Assembly: GCA_022841545.1 (NCBI GenBank)
Contig: JALHRF010000023.1
Location: 1-39,497, forward strand
DNA: 39,497 bases
Direction of reading: 5' to 3'
Origin: Bauldia sp.
GTDB lineage: Bacteria > Pseudomonadota > Alphaproteobacteria > Rhizobiales > Kaistiaceae
The notes below the pieces were generated by a model. The model ran no database searches, had not been told where the DNA came from, and saw nothing but the letters and a program-made list of their open reading frames with translations. Position 1 is the first letter of the stretch, and the number at the start of each line of letters is the position of its first letter. Positions 1 to 11,280 of this stretch are shown one piece after another. The translations under genes were made by a program, and so were the position numbers.

Positions 1-2
1 CC

Positions 3-2615
<2,613 letters not shown>

Positions 2616-2622
2616 GGGCCGT

Positions 2623-2769
2623 GCGTGCTTCGAGGCTCGCCGCCACAGGCGGCGAGCACCTCAGCATGAGGAACGGGGTAAACGACCAGGCCCGGCGCTG
2701 ACGTGCTTGGAGGAAACCCACCTTCCTCATCCTGAGGCGCCCGCGCTTTGCGCGGGCCTCGAAGGACGC
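2623..2769. repeat. Intergenic inverted repeat, rhizobial palindromic-element type
   Basis: The left arm (2623-2672) and the right arm (2724-2769) are imperfect reverse complements. Both carry the cores CTTCGAGGC and CCTCA-CATGAGGA, and each has its own inner small hairpin (CGCCGCcacaGGCGGCG on the left, GCCCGCGCtttGCGCGGGC on the right). About 50 bp separate the arms. The CTTCGAGG...CCTCAGGATGAGG wording is characteristic of dispersed intergenic palindromes in Rhizobiales genomes. It fills the clpB-xthA gap and could act as the clpB transcript 3' structure. The family assignment is from memory and other copies cannot be checked here. Confidence 0.75.
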
Positions 2770-2803
2770 AACGCCGTCGATCCCGAACACCCCACCGGAA
2801 TCC

Positions 2804-3652
2804 ATGACCCTCACCGTCGCCACCTGGAACATCAACTCGGTGCGGCTCCGCATCCGGCAGGTCGGGCAGTTTCTCGACCGCTACCGCCCTGACATCCTCT
2901 GCCTCCAGGAGATCAAGTGCCCGGACGACCGCTTCCCGGTGAAGCCGTTCAAGCGGCGGGGCTACGAGCACATCCTGGTCAACGGCCAGAAGGGCTATCA
3001 CGGCGTCGCCATCGTCTCGCGGGTTCCCTTCGCAGCGACCGACAAGCGCGGCTTCTGCGACAAGGGCGACGCGCGCCACGCCTGCGTCACGATCGACGAC
3101 GGTGACGGGGACATCCTCCTCCACAACTTCTACATCCCCGCAGGCGGCGACGAGCCGGACCCGGCGATCAACGTCAAGTTCGCGCACAAGCTCGCCTTCC
3201 TCGACGAGATGCGCGGCTGGCTCACCGGCGTCGAGACCGACCGGAAGGCGATCCTCGTCGGCGACCTCAACATCGCGCCGCTCGAGACCGACGTGTGGTC
3301 GCACAAGCAGCTTCTCCGCGTCGTCAGCCACACGCCGGTCGAGACTGCGCGCTTCGAGGAGGTGCGCACCGCGGGCCAGTGGGTCGATGCCGTCCGGCAT
3401 TTCGTACCGAAGGAAGAGAAGCTCTATACGTGGTGGAGCTATCGCGCCGCCGACTGGGCCGCCGCCGACAAGGGCCGCCGGCTCGACCATATCTGGGTGA
3501 CGCCGCAGCTTTCGGGGCGGCTCCACAGTGCCGAGGTGATCCGCGAGGCCCGGGGCTGGCGACGGCCATCCGACCATGTGCCGGTGATGGTGCGGATTGC
3601 GCAGGAGGGGGCGCTGCCGGCTCAGGGGAAGACCACGGGCCGCATCGCCTGA
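2804..3652 (+). CDS. xthA: Exodeoxyribonuclease III
   Basis: AP endonuclease and 3'-5' exonuclease of base excision repair (282 aa; ExoIII proteins are usually 255-280 aa). The whole endonuclease/exonuclease/phosphatase fold is present: N-terminal TWNINSVR with the metal-site Asn (N9), LCLQEIKC with catalytic Glu (E36), YHGVAI, the VGDLNIAP motif carrying the catalytic Asp/Asn pair, the RLDHIW motif, and C-terminal SDHVPV with the catalytic His. The start MTLTVATWN is the normal family start, immediately before the first beta strand. It is preceded by the palindromic repeat and followed by about 120 bp without a gene, so it is probably transcribed alone. Confidence 0.96.
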   Translation: MTLTVATWNINSVRLRIRQVGQFLDRYRPDILCLQEIKCPDDRFPVKPFKRRGYEHILVNGQKGYHGVAIVSRVPFAATDKRGFCDKGDARHACVTIDDGDGDILLHNFYIPAGGDEPDPAINVKFAHKLAFLDEMRGWLTGVETDRKAILVGDLNIAPLETDVWSHKQLLRVVSHTPVETARFEEVRTAGQWVDAVRHFVPKEEKLYTWWSYRAADWAAADKGRRLDHIWVTPQLSGRLHSAEVIREARGWRRPSDHVPVMVRIAQEGALPAQGKTTGRIA

Positions 3653-3775
3653 TACCCGGCACAAACTGTCGAGGCTGGTATTCGGATGGGCGAGGGCCGG
3701 CTCGGCGCGCGAACCGGCTTGACAGCCCGGGGCAGCAGGCCGATGTCTTGAGGCGGCGATTTGCGGAGTAGAGCA

Positions 3776-4099
3776 ATGCTGAAGCTCACCGGCGACCTGT
3801 CGGACACCTTCATCGACTTGATGACCGCCTGGCTGGAGTCCAGTGGCGACTCGCGGCTTGTGGCGACCGGCGAGGAGCTTTTCCGATCGCTACTCGACCT
3901 CCCCGAGGCGGCGACGCCCGAAACCGGCGCCAGCAAATCCTGGTTCGCGTCGATGGCGCCGCCGGCATGGGAAGCCGCTGGCGACGAAGGCAAGGGCGGT
4001 GGCCGTGGTACACACGATGAGAGTGCCAACAACGCCGCCGATGTCGTCCAGGCCATCGGGCTGCTGACGGCCTTTACCCGCAGCGACCTCGACCTCTGA
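3776..4099 (+). CDS. Small protein of unknown function
   Basis: 107-residue protein that I do not recognise. ATG 3776 is preferred over the in-frame TTG at 3761 because GGAG lies about 9 bases before it. A perfect TTGACA hexamer at 3719-3724 with a poor -10 (GATGTC, 17-bp spacer) could be its promoter. The protein has no membrane segment or signal peptide. The N-terminal half looks helical (LSDTFIDLMTAWLES), the middle is a Gly/Lys-rich linker, and the C-terminal helix reads NNAADVVQAIGLLTAF. It converges with the GNAT gene at 4104, leaving only four bases between stops. Real-gene status rests on the ribosome-binding site and amphipathic composition. Confidence 0.55.
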   Translation: MLKLTGDLSDTFIDLMTAWLESSGDSRLVATGEELFRSLLDLPEAATPETGASKSWFASMAPPAWEAAGDEGKGGGRGTHDESANNAADVVQAIGLLTAFTRSDLDL

Positions 4100-4103
4100 T
4101 GGC

Positions 4104-4661
4104 TCACCCGCGCCCGGCGAGGGCACTGTGGCGCTCGCGGGTGAGGATCGTGTCGATGTGCTCGATGTCGCGGCCGCGCGCCAGGCAGCGGACCATGTGC
4201 GTGCCGATCCGCTCGAAGCCGAGTTTCGCCTGGACGCGGAGCGAGGCCGGGTTGTCGTGGAACACGCCGGAGCGGACGATGTCGAGGCCGGCCTCCTCGA
4301 ACAGGTGGGCGAGGAAGGCCCGGCCGGCTTCAGTCGCATAACCCTTGCCCCAGGCGGGTTTCGCCAGCCAATAGCCGAACTCGCGCTCGCTCCGAAGTCC
4401 GGTCAGGCCGAGGCCGCCGATCACCCCGCTTTCGTCCAGGATGGTCAGCGCGATGTTGCGGCCGGCGGCTTCCCGGGTCGCCGCGAAGAAGCTCTCGGCG
4501 TCAGCGCGGCCATAGGGGTAGGGGACCCGGGCGAGCATCCGCGATACGTCGAGGTCGCCGATGCCCAGGACGATCGCGTCGAGGTCCACGGCCGCGACCG
4601 GACGGAGCACGAGGCGCTCCGTCTCGATCACGAGGTTACGCGGCGTTGTCGCGGGGAACAT
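4104..4661 (-). CDS. GNAT N-acetyltransferase, RimJ/RimL-like
   Basis: Acetyl-CoA-dependent N-acyltransferase of the GNAT fold, 185 aa. Visible landmarks: N-terminal strand IETERLVLRPV, the EFGYWLAKPAWGKGYATEA segment (GKGYATEA is the acetyl-CoA pyrophosphate loop), and the C-terminal NPASLRVQAKLGFERIG. This arrangement is typical of RimJ/RimL-type enzymes acting on N-termini or small molecules; the substrate cannot be read from sequence. The start MFPATTP is chosen because GGAGGAA lies at correct spacing, and it gives a 26-bp overlap with the upstream GNAT gene, indicating a translationally coupled pair. The longer frame to 4748 has no better start. Confidence 0.88.
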   Translation of the reverse strand: MFPATTPRNLVIETERLVLRPVAAVDLDAIVLGIGDLDVSRMLARVPYPYGRADAESFFAATREAAGRNIALTILDESGVIGGLGLTGLRSEREFGYWLAKPAWGKGYATEAGRAFLAHLFEEAGLDIVRSGVFHDNPASLRVQAKLGFERIGTHMVRCLARGRDIEHIDTILTRERHSALAGRG

Positions 4662-5232
4662 CGGCTTCCTCCGGGATTCCGGCGCCCCAGGACTTGAGAC
4701 TTGCCCAGTTCCGCCGCTCCAGCACGAAGCGCTCCACGGGCACCGCACCGAACGACGCGGGCGACCGCACCATGCCGGTCTCGCGGAACTGGAAGCCGCA
4801 CTTCTCGATCACGCGCCGTGCGCGGCCGTTGCTCACCCGGTTCGAGCACCACAGGATCGTGATCCCGGTCTCGCAGAAGGCGCGGTCGATGACCGCGTGC
4901 GTCGCCTCGGTGGCGTAGCCCCGGCCCCAGTGCGCCTCGCCGATCCAGGTGGCGACCTCGATCGCGCCGGGGCGGTCGGACATCTGGCCGTAGGCGCTCA
5001 ACCCGACGACTGTCCCGCTCCGCCGCTCGACGACGGCGAAGGACTCGCCCCCGCTTTGGTCGTGGCGGCCCGGTGCCGCGGCGAGGTTCCGGGCGATGCC
5101 GGGGCTCGCAGCCAGCTTCACGGCGAGAGCGCGATCCTCGATGCTCGGCCGCCGGAGCAGGAGGCGCGGCGTTCGGATCGGCGCCGCCCGGTCAAATTCC
5201 TCGTCGAAGTCCCCGTCCCGCACGTCGCGCAT
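4636..5232 (-). CDS. GNAT N-acetyltransferase, RimJ/RimL-like
   Basis: 198-aa GNAT protein, paralogous in layout to its downstream neighbour. It has PRLLLRRPSIEDRA at the N-terminus, GEAHWGRGYATEATHAVI (acetyl-CoA loop GRGYATEA) and SNGRARRVIEKCGFQFRE near the C-terminus. The ATG at 5232 is preceded by GGAGGA. It lies directly downstream of rpmA but beyond that operon's terminator (5253-5284), so expression probably comes from read-through or a local promoter. GNAT genes beside rplU-rpmA are common in alphaproteobacteria, where obgE usually follows; obgE is not in this window. The substrate is unknown. Confidence 0.88.
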   Translation of the reverse strand: MRDVRDGDFDEEFDRAAPIRTPRLLLRRPSIEDRALAVKLAASPGIARNLAAAPGRHDQSGGESFAVVERRSGTVVGLSAYGQMSDRPGAIEVATWIGEAHWGRGYATEATHAVIDRAFCETGITILWCSNRVSNGRARRVIEKCGFQFRETGMVRSPASFGAVPVERFVLERRNWASLKSWGAGIPEEADVPRDNAA

Positions 5233-5252
5233 GGCATCCTCCGAGAGCGGCC

Positions 5253-5284
5253 AAGAAAAAGGGGAGATGGTGTCCCATCTCCCC
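5253..5284 (-). terminator. Rho-independent terminator of rplU-rpmA
   Basis: Read on the minus strand, GGGGAGATGG and CCATCTCCCC (5284-5261) form a perfect 10-bp stem with a 4-base loop, followed at once by TTTTTCTT (5260-5253). It sits 58 bases after the rpmA stop and before the GNAT start. This is a textbook intrinsic terminator. Confidence 0.9.
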
Positions 5285-5341
5285 GGTTTGAACCGCTCGC
5301 TTTCGCCGGGGTCGATGAGACACCGGCGTTTGAGAAGCCGG

Positions 5342-5611
5342 CTATTCGGTAGCCTCCATGGCCGGGTTTACCGACACATAGGTGCGGCCGCCGGCTTTGG
5401 TCTGGTAGGTGACGGTGCCATCGACGGTCGCGAAGATGGTGTGGTCCTTGCCGAGGCCGACATTGTTGCCGGGTCGCCACTTGGTGCCGCGCTGGCGAAT
5501 GAGGATGTTGCCGGCGAGCACGTTCTCGCCGCCATACTTCTTCACGCCGAGGCGCCGTCCGGCCGAGTCGCGGCCGTTGCGCGACGAGCCGCCTGCCTTT
5601 TTATGAGCCAT
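5342..5611 (-). CDS. rpmA: 50S ribosomal protein bL27
   Basis: Large-subunit ribosomal protein whose N-terminal tail reaches towards the peptidyl transferase centre. 89 aa, the standard length. The sequence begins [22 protein letters not shown], and the core [20 protein letters not shown] is diagnostic. The N-terminus starts directly with the mature Ala-His-Lys-Lys form, with no cleaved extension of the Firmicutes type. It is co-transcribed with rplU (15-bp gap) and ends before a strong terminator. Confidence 0.98.
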   Translation of the reverse strand: MAHKKAGGSSRNGRDSAGRRLGVKKYGGENVLAGNILIRQRGTKWRPGNNVGLGKDHTIFATVDGTVTYQTKAGGRTYVSVNPAMEATE

Positions 5612-5626
5612 GGTCTCGCCCTTCCT

Positions 5627-5977
5627 TTAGTTCTGCGCTGCCGCGGCGGGCTGGGCGCCGCCGGTCAGGATGTCGGTGATCTTCACCATAGTCAGCGACT
5701 GGCGGTGACCACGCTTCCGCTTGGAATTCTTGCGGCGCCGCTTCTTGAAGGCGATGACCTTGTCGCCGCGGGTCTGGCCGACGATCTCGCCGGCCACGGT
5801 GGCCCCGCTCACGAGCGGAGCGCCGAGCGACGGTTCCGCGCCGTCGGCGCCACCGACCAGGAGCACCTGGTCGAAGGAGACCGCGTCGCCGGCCTCGCCG
5901 TCGAGCTTCTCGATGGTGATGGTGTCGGTGGGCGAGACCCGATACTGCTTCCCGCCGGTCTTGATGATTGCGAACAT
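5627..5977 (-). CDS. rplU: 50S ribosomal protein bL21
   Basis: Large-subunit ribosomal protein binding 23S rRNA. 116 aa, starting [14 protein letters not shown], which is the universal bL21 N-terminus; the open frame continues to 6061 but that extension is leader. The basic stretch [17 protein letters not shown] is the rRNA-binding segment. The C-terminus has a short Ala-rich extension ending AAAAQN. It is the first gene of the rplU-rpmA operon, about 108 bases downstream of a good sigma-70 promoter. The long leader with GC-rich inverted sequences (about 6055-6085) could host ribosomal-protein feedback, but I see no defined structure to name. Confidence 0.97.
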   Translation of the reverse strand: MFAIIKTGGKQYRVSPTDTITIEKLDGEAGDAVSFDQVLLVGGADGAEPSLGAPLVSGATVAGEIVGQTRGDKVIAFKKRRRKNSKRKRGHRQSLTMVKITDILTGGAQPAAAAQN

Positions 5978-6084
5978 GGTCCGATCCAGATTTCCGGTCC
6001 CGGCCTTTCGGTCGGGGGGCGCAAGGCCCGAATTTCTCGTAAAACGAAAGGGCGCGCCCAATAGGTCGCGCCTGATCGCGCCGG

Positions 6085-6112
6085 ACTATAGGGATGGAGC
6101 GAGCCGTGTCAA
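6085..6112 (-). promoter_or_regulatory. Sigma-70 promoter of rplU-rpmA
   Basis: On the minus strand TTGACA (6112-6107) and TATAGT (6090-6085) are separated by 16 bp. It points towards rplU and gives a leader of roughly 100 bases before the rplU ATG. The -35 matches the consensus fully and the -10 matches 5 of 6, which stands out in this GC-rich region. Confidence 0.85.
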
Positions 6113-6214
6113 GAAAAGAGACGGAATGGCAGGCATCCGGTCCGGGATTCCGGCCTTTCCCGGCCACAGAGGCCATGTAGGGACGGGGCGGACACAGTGC
6201 AAGCAGCGGCAAAC

Positions 6215-7000
6215 ATGAACGAAACCAGAGCGGAATCGGTGCGGGTCGGCGAGGGGGCCGACGCCCGCGACATCGCGGTCCTCACCCGGCCGGGCACGGC
6301 GCCGGGGGTGTTCTGGCTGGGCGGATTCGCCTCCGACATGCGCGGCACCAAGGCCGAGGCGCTCGACGCCTTCGCGGTCCGGACCGGCCGGGCCTTCACC
6401 CGGTTCGATTATTCCGGTCATGGCGCGTCGGGTGGAACCTTCGCCGAAGGCACCCTCTCGCGCTGGCTCGAGGAGGCGCGGGCCGTCTTCGACCGGACCG
6501 AGGGCCCGCAGGTGATCGTCGGGTCGTCGATGGGCGGCTGGCTCGCGCTCCTCCTCACCGAGGCGCACCGCGCCGCCGTCGGGGCCGACCGAAGCCGCAT
6601 CGCCGGCCTGGTGCTCATTGCCCCGGCGGTCGACATGACCAGGGTGCTGATGTTCGACACGATGACCCGGAAGGAGAAGAAGCAGCTCCGCGAGGAGGGC
6701 GCTGTGCGCTCGCCCAGCGACTACGACCCGGAGGGCTACCTGATCACCAGGGCGCTGATCGACGACGGCGAGACGCACCTTTTCGGCGACCGGCTGATCG
6801 AGACCGGCTGTCCCGTCCATATCCTCCAGGGCATCGAGGACACCGACGTGCCGTGGAAGCATGCGACGCAGCTCGTCTCGCGCCTCGCCAGCGACGACGT
6901 GGTGCTCACCCTGGTCAAGGATGGCGACCACCGGCTGTCGCGGGCCGAGGACCTCGACCGCCTGATCGCGGCGGTCGAGGGCGTCACGGCGATGGATTGA
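6215..7000 (+). CDS. Alpha/beta hydrolase, ABHD10-like thioesterase/esterase
   Basis: Serine hydrolase of the alpha/beta fold, 261 aa from ATG 6215 (a GTG at 6197 would add six residues). The catalytic triad is visible: nucleophile elbow GSSMGG (Ser105), acid in EDTDVPW (Asp209 or Asp211) and His239 in DGDHRLS. Oxyanion and lid surroundings WLGGFASDMRGTKA and FDYSGHGASGG match the bacterial homologues of mammalian ABHD10 (palmitoyl-protein thioesterase / acyl-glucuronide esterase). There is no signal peptide, so it is cytoplasmic. It starts divergently from the rplU promoter and converges with the RND pump gene, with 4 bases between stops. The natural substrate is unknown. Confidence 0.88.
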   Translation: MNETRAESVRVGEGADARDIAVLTRPGTAPGVFWLGGFASDMRGTKAEALDAFAVRTGRAFTRFDYSGHGASGGTFAEGTLSRWLEEARAVFDRTEGPQVIVGSSMGGWLALLLTEAHRAAVGADRSRIAGLVLIAPAVDMTRVLMFDTMTRKEKKQLREEGAVRSPSDYDPEGYLITRALIDDGETHLFGDRLIETGCPVHILQGIEDTDVPWKHATQLVSRLASDDVVLTLVKDGDHRLSRAEDLDRLIAAVEGVTAMD

Positions 7001-7004
7001 CGGT

Positions 7005-10000
7005 TCACCCGTGGTGAGCCGGCGCGGTCTCGGCGGGGAGCGGGGCCGGCCCCGCCCGGTTATGCTTCTCGCCGCCGCGGAGCACGATGTAGATCGCGGG
7101 GATGACCAGCACGGTCAGCAGCGTCGAGGAGGCGAGGCCGAACAGGAGCGAGATCGCGAGTCCCTGAAAGATCGGATCGGCAAGGATCACCGCGGCGCCG
7201 ATCATCGCCGCGAGTGCGGTGAGGAGGATCGGCTTGAAACGGACGGCCCCGGCTTCGAGCAGCACGTCGCGGAGCGGGCGCCCCGGCGTGCGGGCGTGGC
7301 GGATGAAGTCGACGAGCAGGATCGAGTTCCGGACAATGATGCCGGCGAGCGCGATGAAGCCGATCATCGAGGTGGCGGTGAAGGGCGCCGAAAACAGCCA
7401 GTGGCCGAACATGATGCCGATGAAGGTGAGCGGGATCGGCGTCAGGATGACGAGCGGCACCTTGAACGAGCCGAACTGGGCGACGACGAGGATGTAGATG
7501 CCGACGATCGCGATCATGAAGGCGCCGCCCATGTCGCGGAAGGTGACCCAGGTGACCTCCCACTCGCCGTCCCAGAGCAGCGTCGATACCGTCTCGTCGT
7601 CGGGCTGGCCGTGGAGCGAAAACTCCGGCTTGGGCAGGTCGCCCCAGTCGGCGGCGTCGATGGCGCGGGCGACGGCGATCATGCCGTAGACCGGCGCCTC
7701 GAAGGCGCCGGCGAGCTCCGCCGTCACCATCTCGGCGGTGCGGCCGTTGTGGCGGAAGATCGGATAGGAGGCGGGGGTCGAGGTGACATGCACGACGTCG
7801 CCGAGCTCGACGATGTCGCGGGCGCCCGGCAGCGCGTTGGCTGGCACCGGCGTCGCCAGCGTCCGCTCGTCGAGGACGCGGTCGCCCTTGGCGAGGCCGA
7901 TGGTGATCGGGATCGGATGGCGGTTGCTGCCGCGGTGGGAATAGCCGACGGTCGCGTCGCCGTAGAAGGACTGGATCGTCTGGTAGACGTCGCCCTGGTC
8001 GACGCCGTGATATTCGAGATTGTCCTGGTCGATGACGATCCGGAGCCGCTCGGTCGGCGCACCGTAGGAATCGTCGACGTCGACGATGAAGGGGATGCTC
8101 GCGAAGGCCTCGCGGACCTTCGCCGCCACCGCGCGGCGGGTCTCGGCGTCCGGCCCGTAGATCTCGGCGAGGAGCGTGGCGAGCACCGGTGGTCCCGGCG
8201 GCGGCTCCACCACCTTGATCGAGGTCCCCTCCGGCATATCGAGGCCGGCGAGGCGTTCGCGGAGTTCCAGCGCCACGTCGTGGCTCGCCCGCTCGCGCTC
8301 GTGCTTCTCGGCGAGATTGACCTGGATGTCGCCCTGGTTGGGCAGGTCCCGGAGGTAGTAGTGGCGGACGAGGCCGTTGAAGTTGAACGGCGCCGAGGTT
8401 CCGGCATAGGTCTGGAAGGACACGACCTCCGGCACCTCTTCCAGCCTGGCCACCGCCGCCTGCAGCACGCGGTCGGTGTCCTCGACCGAGGCGCCCTCCG
8501 GCAGGTCGACGACGACCTGCAGGTCGGTCTTGTTGTCGAAGGGGAGGAGCTTGACCGTGACCCCTTGCGTATAGAACAGGCCGAGCGAGCCGACGGTGAG
8601 GACCCCCACGACGGCGAGGAAGATCCAGGAGCGGGTGCGGCTCGCAAGGATCGGCTTCGCCACCGCGATGTAGATACGGCCGAGGGCGCCGATCTTCTCG
8701 TGGGCGTGGCCATGCCCCTTCCGCTGGCCGAAGCGGAGCATCAGCCACGGCGTCAGCATGACGGCGACAAAGAACGAGAACAGCATCGCGGCGCTGGCGA
8801 TCGCCGGGATCGGGCTCATGTAGGGCCCCATCAGCCCCGAGACGAAGAGCATCGGCAGGAGTGCGGCGACCACGGTGAGGGTGGCGACGATGGTCGGGTT
8901 GCCCACCTCGTCGACGGCTTCGATCGCGGCGCGCATGCGCGGCCGCCCGTCTTCCATTGCCCAGTGGCGGGCGATGTTCTCGATGACGACGATCGCGTCG
9001 TCGACCAGGATGCCGATCGAGAAGATCAGCGCGAACAGGCTGACGCGGTTGAGCGTGTAGCCCATGACGTTGGCGGCGAAGAGGGTGAGGAGGATCGTCG
9101 TCGGGATGACGACGGCGACCACGATCGCTTCGCGCCAGCCGATCGAGACCAGCACGAGCACGATGATCGAGACGGTGGCGAGCCCGAGATGGAAGAGAAG
9201 CTCGTTGGCCTTCTCGTCGGCGGTCTCGCCGTAGTTCCGGGTGATCGTCATCGTCACGTCCTGGGGCACGATGCCGCCGCGGACGGCATCGAGCCGGTGG
9301 ACGATCTCCTCGGCGATGACCACGGCGTTGGTGCCGGGACGCTTGGCGATGGCCAGCGACACCGCCGGCACGCGCTGCCACGTCTCGCCCTCCTTCCGCA
9401 CCTCGGCGACGCGGGTCTCGGCCGCATCGGTGACGAGGCGGACCTCGGCGACGTCGCGAACATAGACCGGCCGGCCGTCGCGCGCGGTCAGGAGCAGGTT
9501 GCCGATCTCCGGCGGCCCCTGCAGCGTCTCGCCGGCGACGAGGTCGATCTGGCGGCCGCCGTCGCGCACGGTTCCGGCGAGGAAGGAGCGGTTGGCGCCC
9601 TCGATCTTGGCGGCAAGCTGCTGCAGCGTGATGCCGTAGAGCGACAGCCGCTCGGGGTCGGGCTCGACGCGGATCGCCTCGTTCTGTGCGCCGACGATGT
9701 AGGTGAGGCCGATGTCGGGCAGCTTCGCCACCTCGACCTGGAGTTCGCGCGCCAGCCGGGTCAGGCCGTTGGCGTCCCAGCGCTCCGCGGCTTCGGCCTC
9801 CGGGGAGAGGGTGACGACGACGATGGCGACGTCGTCGATGCCGCGGCCGACGATCAGCGGCTCGGGAATGCCGACCGGGATGCGGTCGAGATTGGCGCGG
9901 ACCTTCTCGTGGACGCGGAGGATGGCGGCGTCGGAGCTGGTGCCGACCAGGAAGCGCGCGGTCACCATGGCGCGGTCGTCGGCGGTCTGCGAATAGACGT

Positions 10001-10250
10001 GCTCGACGCCGTCGATGCTCTTGATGATCGTCTCGAGCGGCTCGGTGACGAGCTTCACCGCGTCCTCGGCATTCAGGCCGTCGGCGCGCACCAGGATGTC
10101 GACCATCGGCACCGAAATCTGCGGCTCCTCCTCGCGCGGCAGCGTCATCAGCGCGACGAGCCCGAGCGCCAGCGAGGCGAGGAGGAGGAGCGGCGTGAGC
10201 GGCGAGTTGATGAACGCCGCCGTCAGCCGTCCGGCGATGCCGAGCTTCAT
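7005..10250 (-). CDS. RND efflux transporter, inner-membrane permease
   Basis: Proton-driven RND superfamily pump, 1081 aa (family about 1030-1080). The N-terminal TM1 segment begins IAGRLTAAFINSPLTPLLL. Two large periplasmic loops alternate with two six-helix blocks. TM4 carries SIGILVDDAIVVIEN with the Asp pair of the proton relay, as in HAE-1-type pumps rather than CzcA metal pumps. The C-terminal block has the matching AGIIVRNSILLVDF. It overlaps the adaptor gene by 4 bp (ATGA) and is the last gene of the sqr operon. No TolC-like outer-membrane partner is in the window. The substrate is not evident; the operon suggests a sulfur compound (inference). A full-length opposite-strand frame over it is codon-bias shadow. 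Confidence 0.93.
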   Translation of the reverse strand: MKLGIAGRLTAAFINSPLTPLLLLASLALGLVALMTLPREEEPQISVPMVDILVRADGLNAEDAVKLVTEPLETIIKSIDGVEHVYSQTADDRAMVTARFLVGTSSDAAILRVHEKVRANLDRIPVGIPEPLIVGRGIDDVAIVVVTLSPEAEAAERWDANGLTRLARELQVEVAKLPDIGLTYIVGAQNEAIRVEPDPERLSLYGITLQQLAAKIEGANRSFLAGTVRDGGRQIDLVAGETLQGPPEIGNLLLTARDGRPVYVRDVAEVRLVTDAAETRVAEVRKEGETWQRVPAVSLAIAKRPGTNAVVIAEEIVHRLDAVRGGIVPQDVTMTITRNYGETADEKANELLFHLGLATVSIIVLVLVSIGWREAIVVAVVIPTTILLTLFAANVMGYTLNRVSLFALIFSIGILVDDAIVVIENIARHWAMEDGRPRMRAAIEAVDEVGNPTIVATLTVVAALLPMLFVSGLMGPYMSPIPAIASAAMLFSFFVAVMLTPWLMLRFGQRKGHGHAHEKIGALGRIYIAVAKPILASRTRSWIFLAVVGVLTVGSLGLFYTQGVTVKLLPFDNKTDLQVVVDLPEGASVEDTDRVLQAAVARLEEVPEVVSFQTYAGTSAPFNFNGLVRHYYLRDLPNQGDIQVNLAEKHERERASHDVALELRERLAGLDMPEGTSIKVVEPPPGPPVLATLLAEIYGPDAETRRAVAAKVREAFASIPFIVDVDDSYGAPTERLRIVIDQDNLEYHGVDQGDVYQTIQSFYGDATVGYSHRGSNRHPIPITIGLAKGDRVLDERTLATPVPANALPGARDIVELGDVVHVTSTPASYPIFRHNGRTAEMVTAELAGAFEAPVYGMIAVARAIDAADWGDLPKPEFSLHGQPDDETVSTLLWDGEWEVTWVTFRDMGGAFMIAIVGIYILVVAQFGSFKVPLVILTPIPLTFIGIMFGHWLFSAPFTATSMIGFIALAGIIVRNSILLVDFIRHARTPGRPLRDVLLEAGAVRFKPILLTALAAMIGAAVILADPIFQGLAISLLFGLASSTLLTVLVIPAIYIVLRGGEKHNRAGPAPLPAETAPAHHG

Positions 10251-11251
10251 GGAACGATCACCACGTCTCCGGCGCGCAGGCCGGTCAGCACCTCGATCCG
10301 CGGCTCGCCGCCCGCCTCGAAGGCGGGGCCGAGGATGACCGCGACATCGGCTCCCGCTTCGCCGGCAAGCCGGACATAGTCCACGCCGTGGCGCGTGACG
10401 ATCGCGGCGGGCGGCACCGACAGCACGCTCCGCTTGCCGACGGGAATGCGGACCAGCGTCCGCTCGCCGACGAAGTAGTCGCCAAGGCCCTCGACCTCGA
10501 CATCGGCGAGCACGCGGCCGTCCTCGATCTGCGGGTAGATCTTCGCGAGCCGGCCGGCGCCGCTCATGGTCCCGGAGGCGGTCGAACCGCCGCGCTCGCC
10601 GATCGACACGGTGGCGCCCTCGACGATCTCGCCGGCGTGGCGCTCGGGGAGCGCGAGGCGGAGGAAGTAGCCGCCGCCCGCCACCAGCGCGATCTCCTCG
10701 CCGGGAAGGACGACCGAGCCTTCGGTGATGGGGACGCGGAGCACGCGGCCCGTCGCGGGCGCCACGACATCGCCCTCCGCCGCTTGGGCGGCGATCACGG
10801 CACGGTCGGCTTGCGCGGCGGCGAGCTGGTTGGTCAGCACCTCGACCTGGGTCCGGGCCAGGTCGACCCGCGCCTGGGTGGTGTTGCCGCTCGACAGGAG
10901 CTGCTCGGCCCGCGCCAGTTCGGTCTCGGCATTGCCGAGTTGCGAGGTGAGCGCCTGGACCCGGGCGTCTGCCGCCTGCTGCTGGAGGGCGAGCTTGTCG
11001 TCGACGATCACCGCGACGACGTCGCCCTCGGCGACCTCGCTGCCCTCGTCGACCCGGATCTCGCGTACCGTGCCGCCGATCCGGGCGCGGGCGGGCACGG
11101 CGTCCCGGCTCTCGACCTTGCCGAACACGGCCTTGGTCTCCTCGACCTCGATTGGCGTCACCGCGAACTCGGCGGCGCCCGCCGTGGCGCTGCCGGTGGC
11201 GGCGAGGACGGCGGCGATCATGGCCAGCGCAGCGGGGCGCATCCGGGTCAT
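10247..11251 (-). CDS. RND periplasmic adaptor (membrane fusion protein)
   Basis: Periplasmic adaptor linking the RND permease to an outer-membrane channel, 334 aa from ATG 11251. The sequence starts with a signal peptide (MTRMRPAALAMIAAVL...ATAGAAE). It then has the first half-lipoyl motif (ARIGGTVREIRVDEGSEVAEGD), an alpha-hairpin coiled coil rich in Gln/Ala (about residues 95-165), the second half-lipoyl segment (GDVVAPATGRVLRVPITEGS), a beta-barrel and the membrane-proximal domain ending in LRAGDVVIVP. No lipobox Cys is seen, so it is probably soluble or N-terminally anchored. It is translationally coupled to the permease and lies 29 bp after the DUF2892 gene. Confidence 0.92.
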   Translation of the reverse strand: MTRMRPAALAMIAAVLAATGSATAGAAEFAVTPIEVEETKAVFGKVESRDAVPARARIGGTVREIRVDEGSEVAEGDVVAVIVDDKLALQQQAADARVQALTSQLGNAETELARAEQLLSSGNTTQARVDLARTQVEVLTNQLAAAQADRAVIAAQAAEGDVVAPATGRVLRVPITEGSVVLPGEEIALVAGGGYFLRLALPERHAGEIVEGATVSIGERGGSTASGTMSGAGRLAKIYPQIEDGRVLADVEVEGLGDYFVGERTLVRIPVGKRSVLSVPPAAIVTRHGVDYVRLAGEAGADVAVILGPAFEAGGEPRIEVLTGLRAGDVVIVP

Positions 11252-11280
11252 GCCTGTCTCTTTCGTTCGGTTGCTGCGGC

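Noticed and set aside
7011-10379. A 1122-codon open frame on the plus strand opposite the RND permease
   Set aside because: Low-complexity Asp/Gly/Arg/His composition, no ribosome-binding site, and complete overlap with a well-conserved transporter on the other strand.
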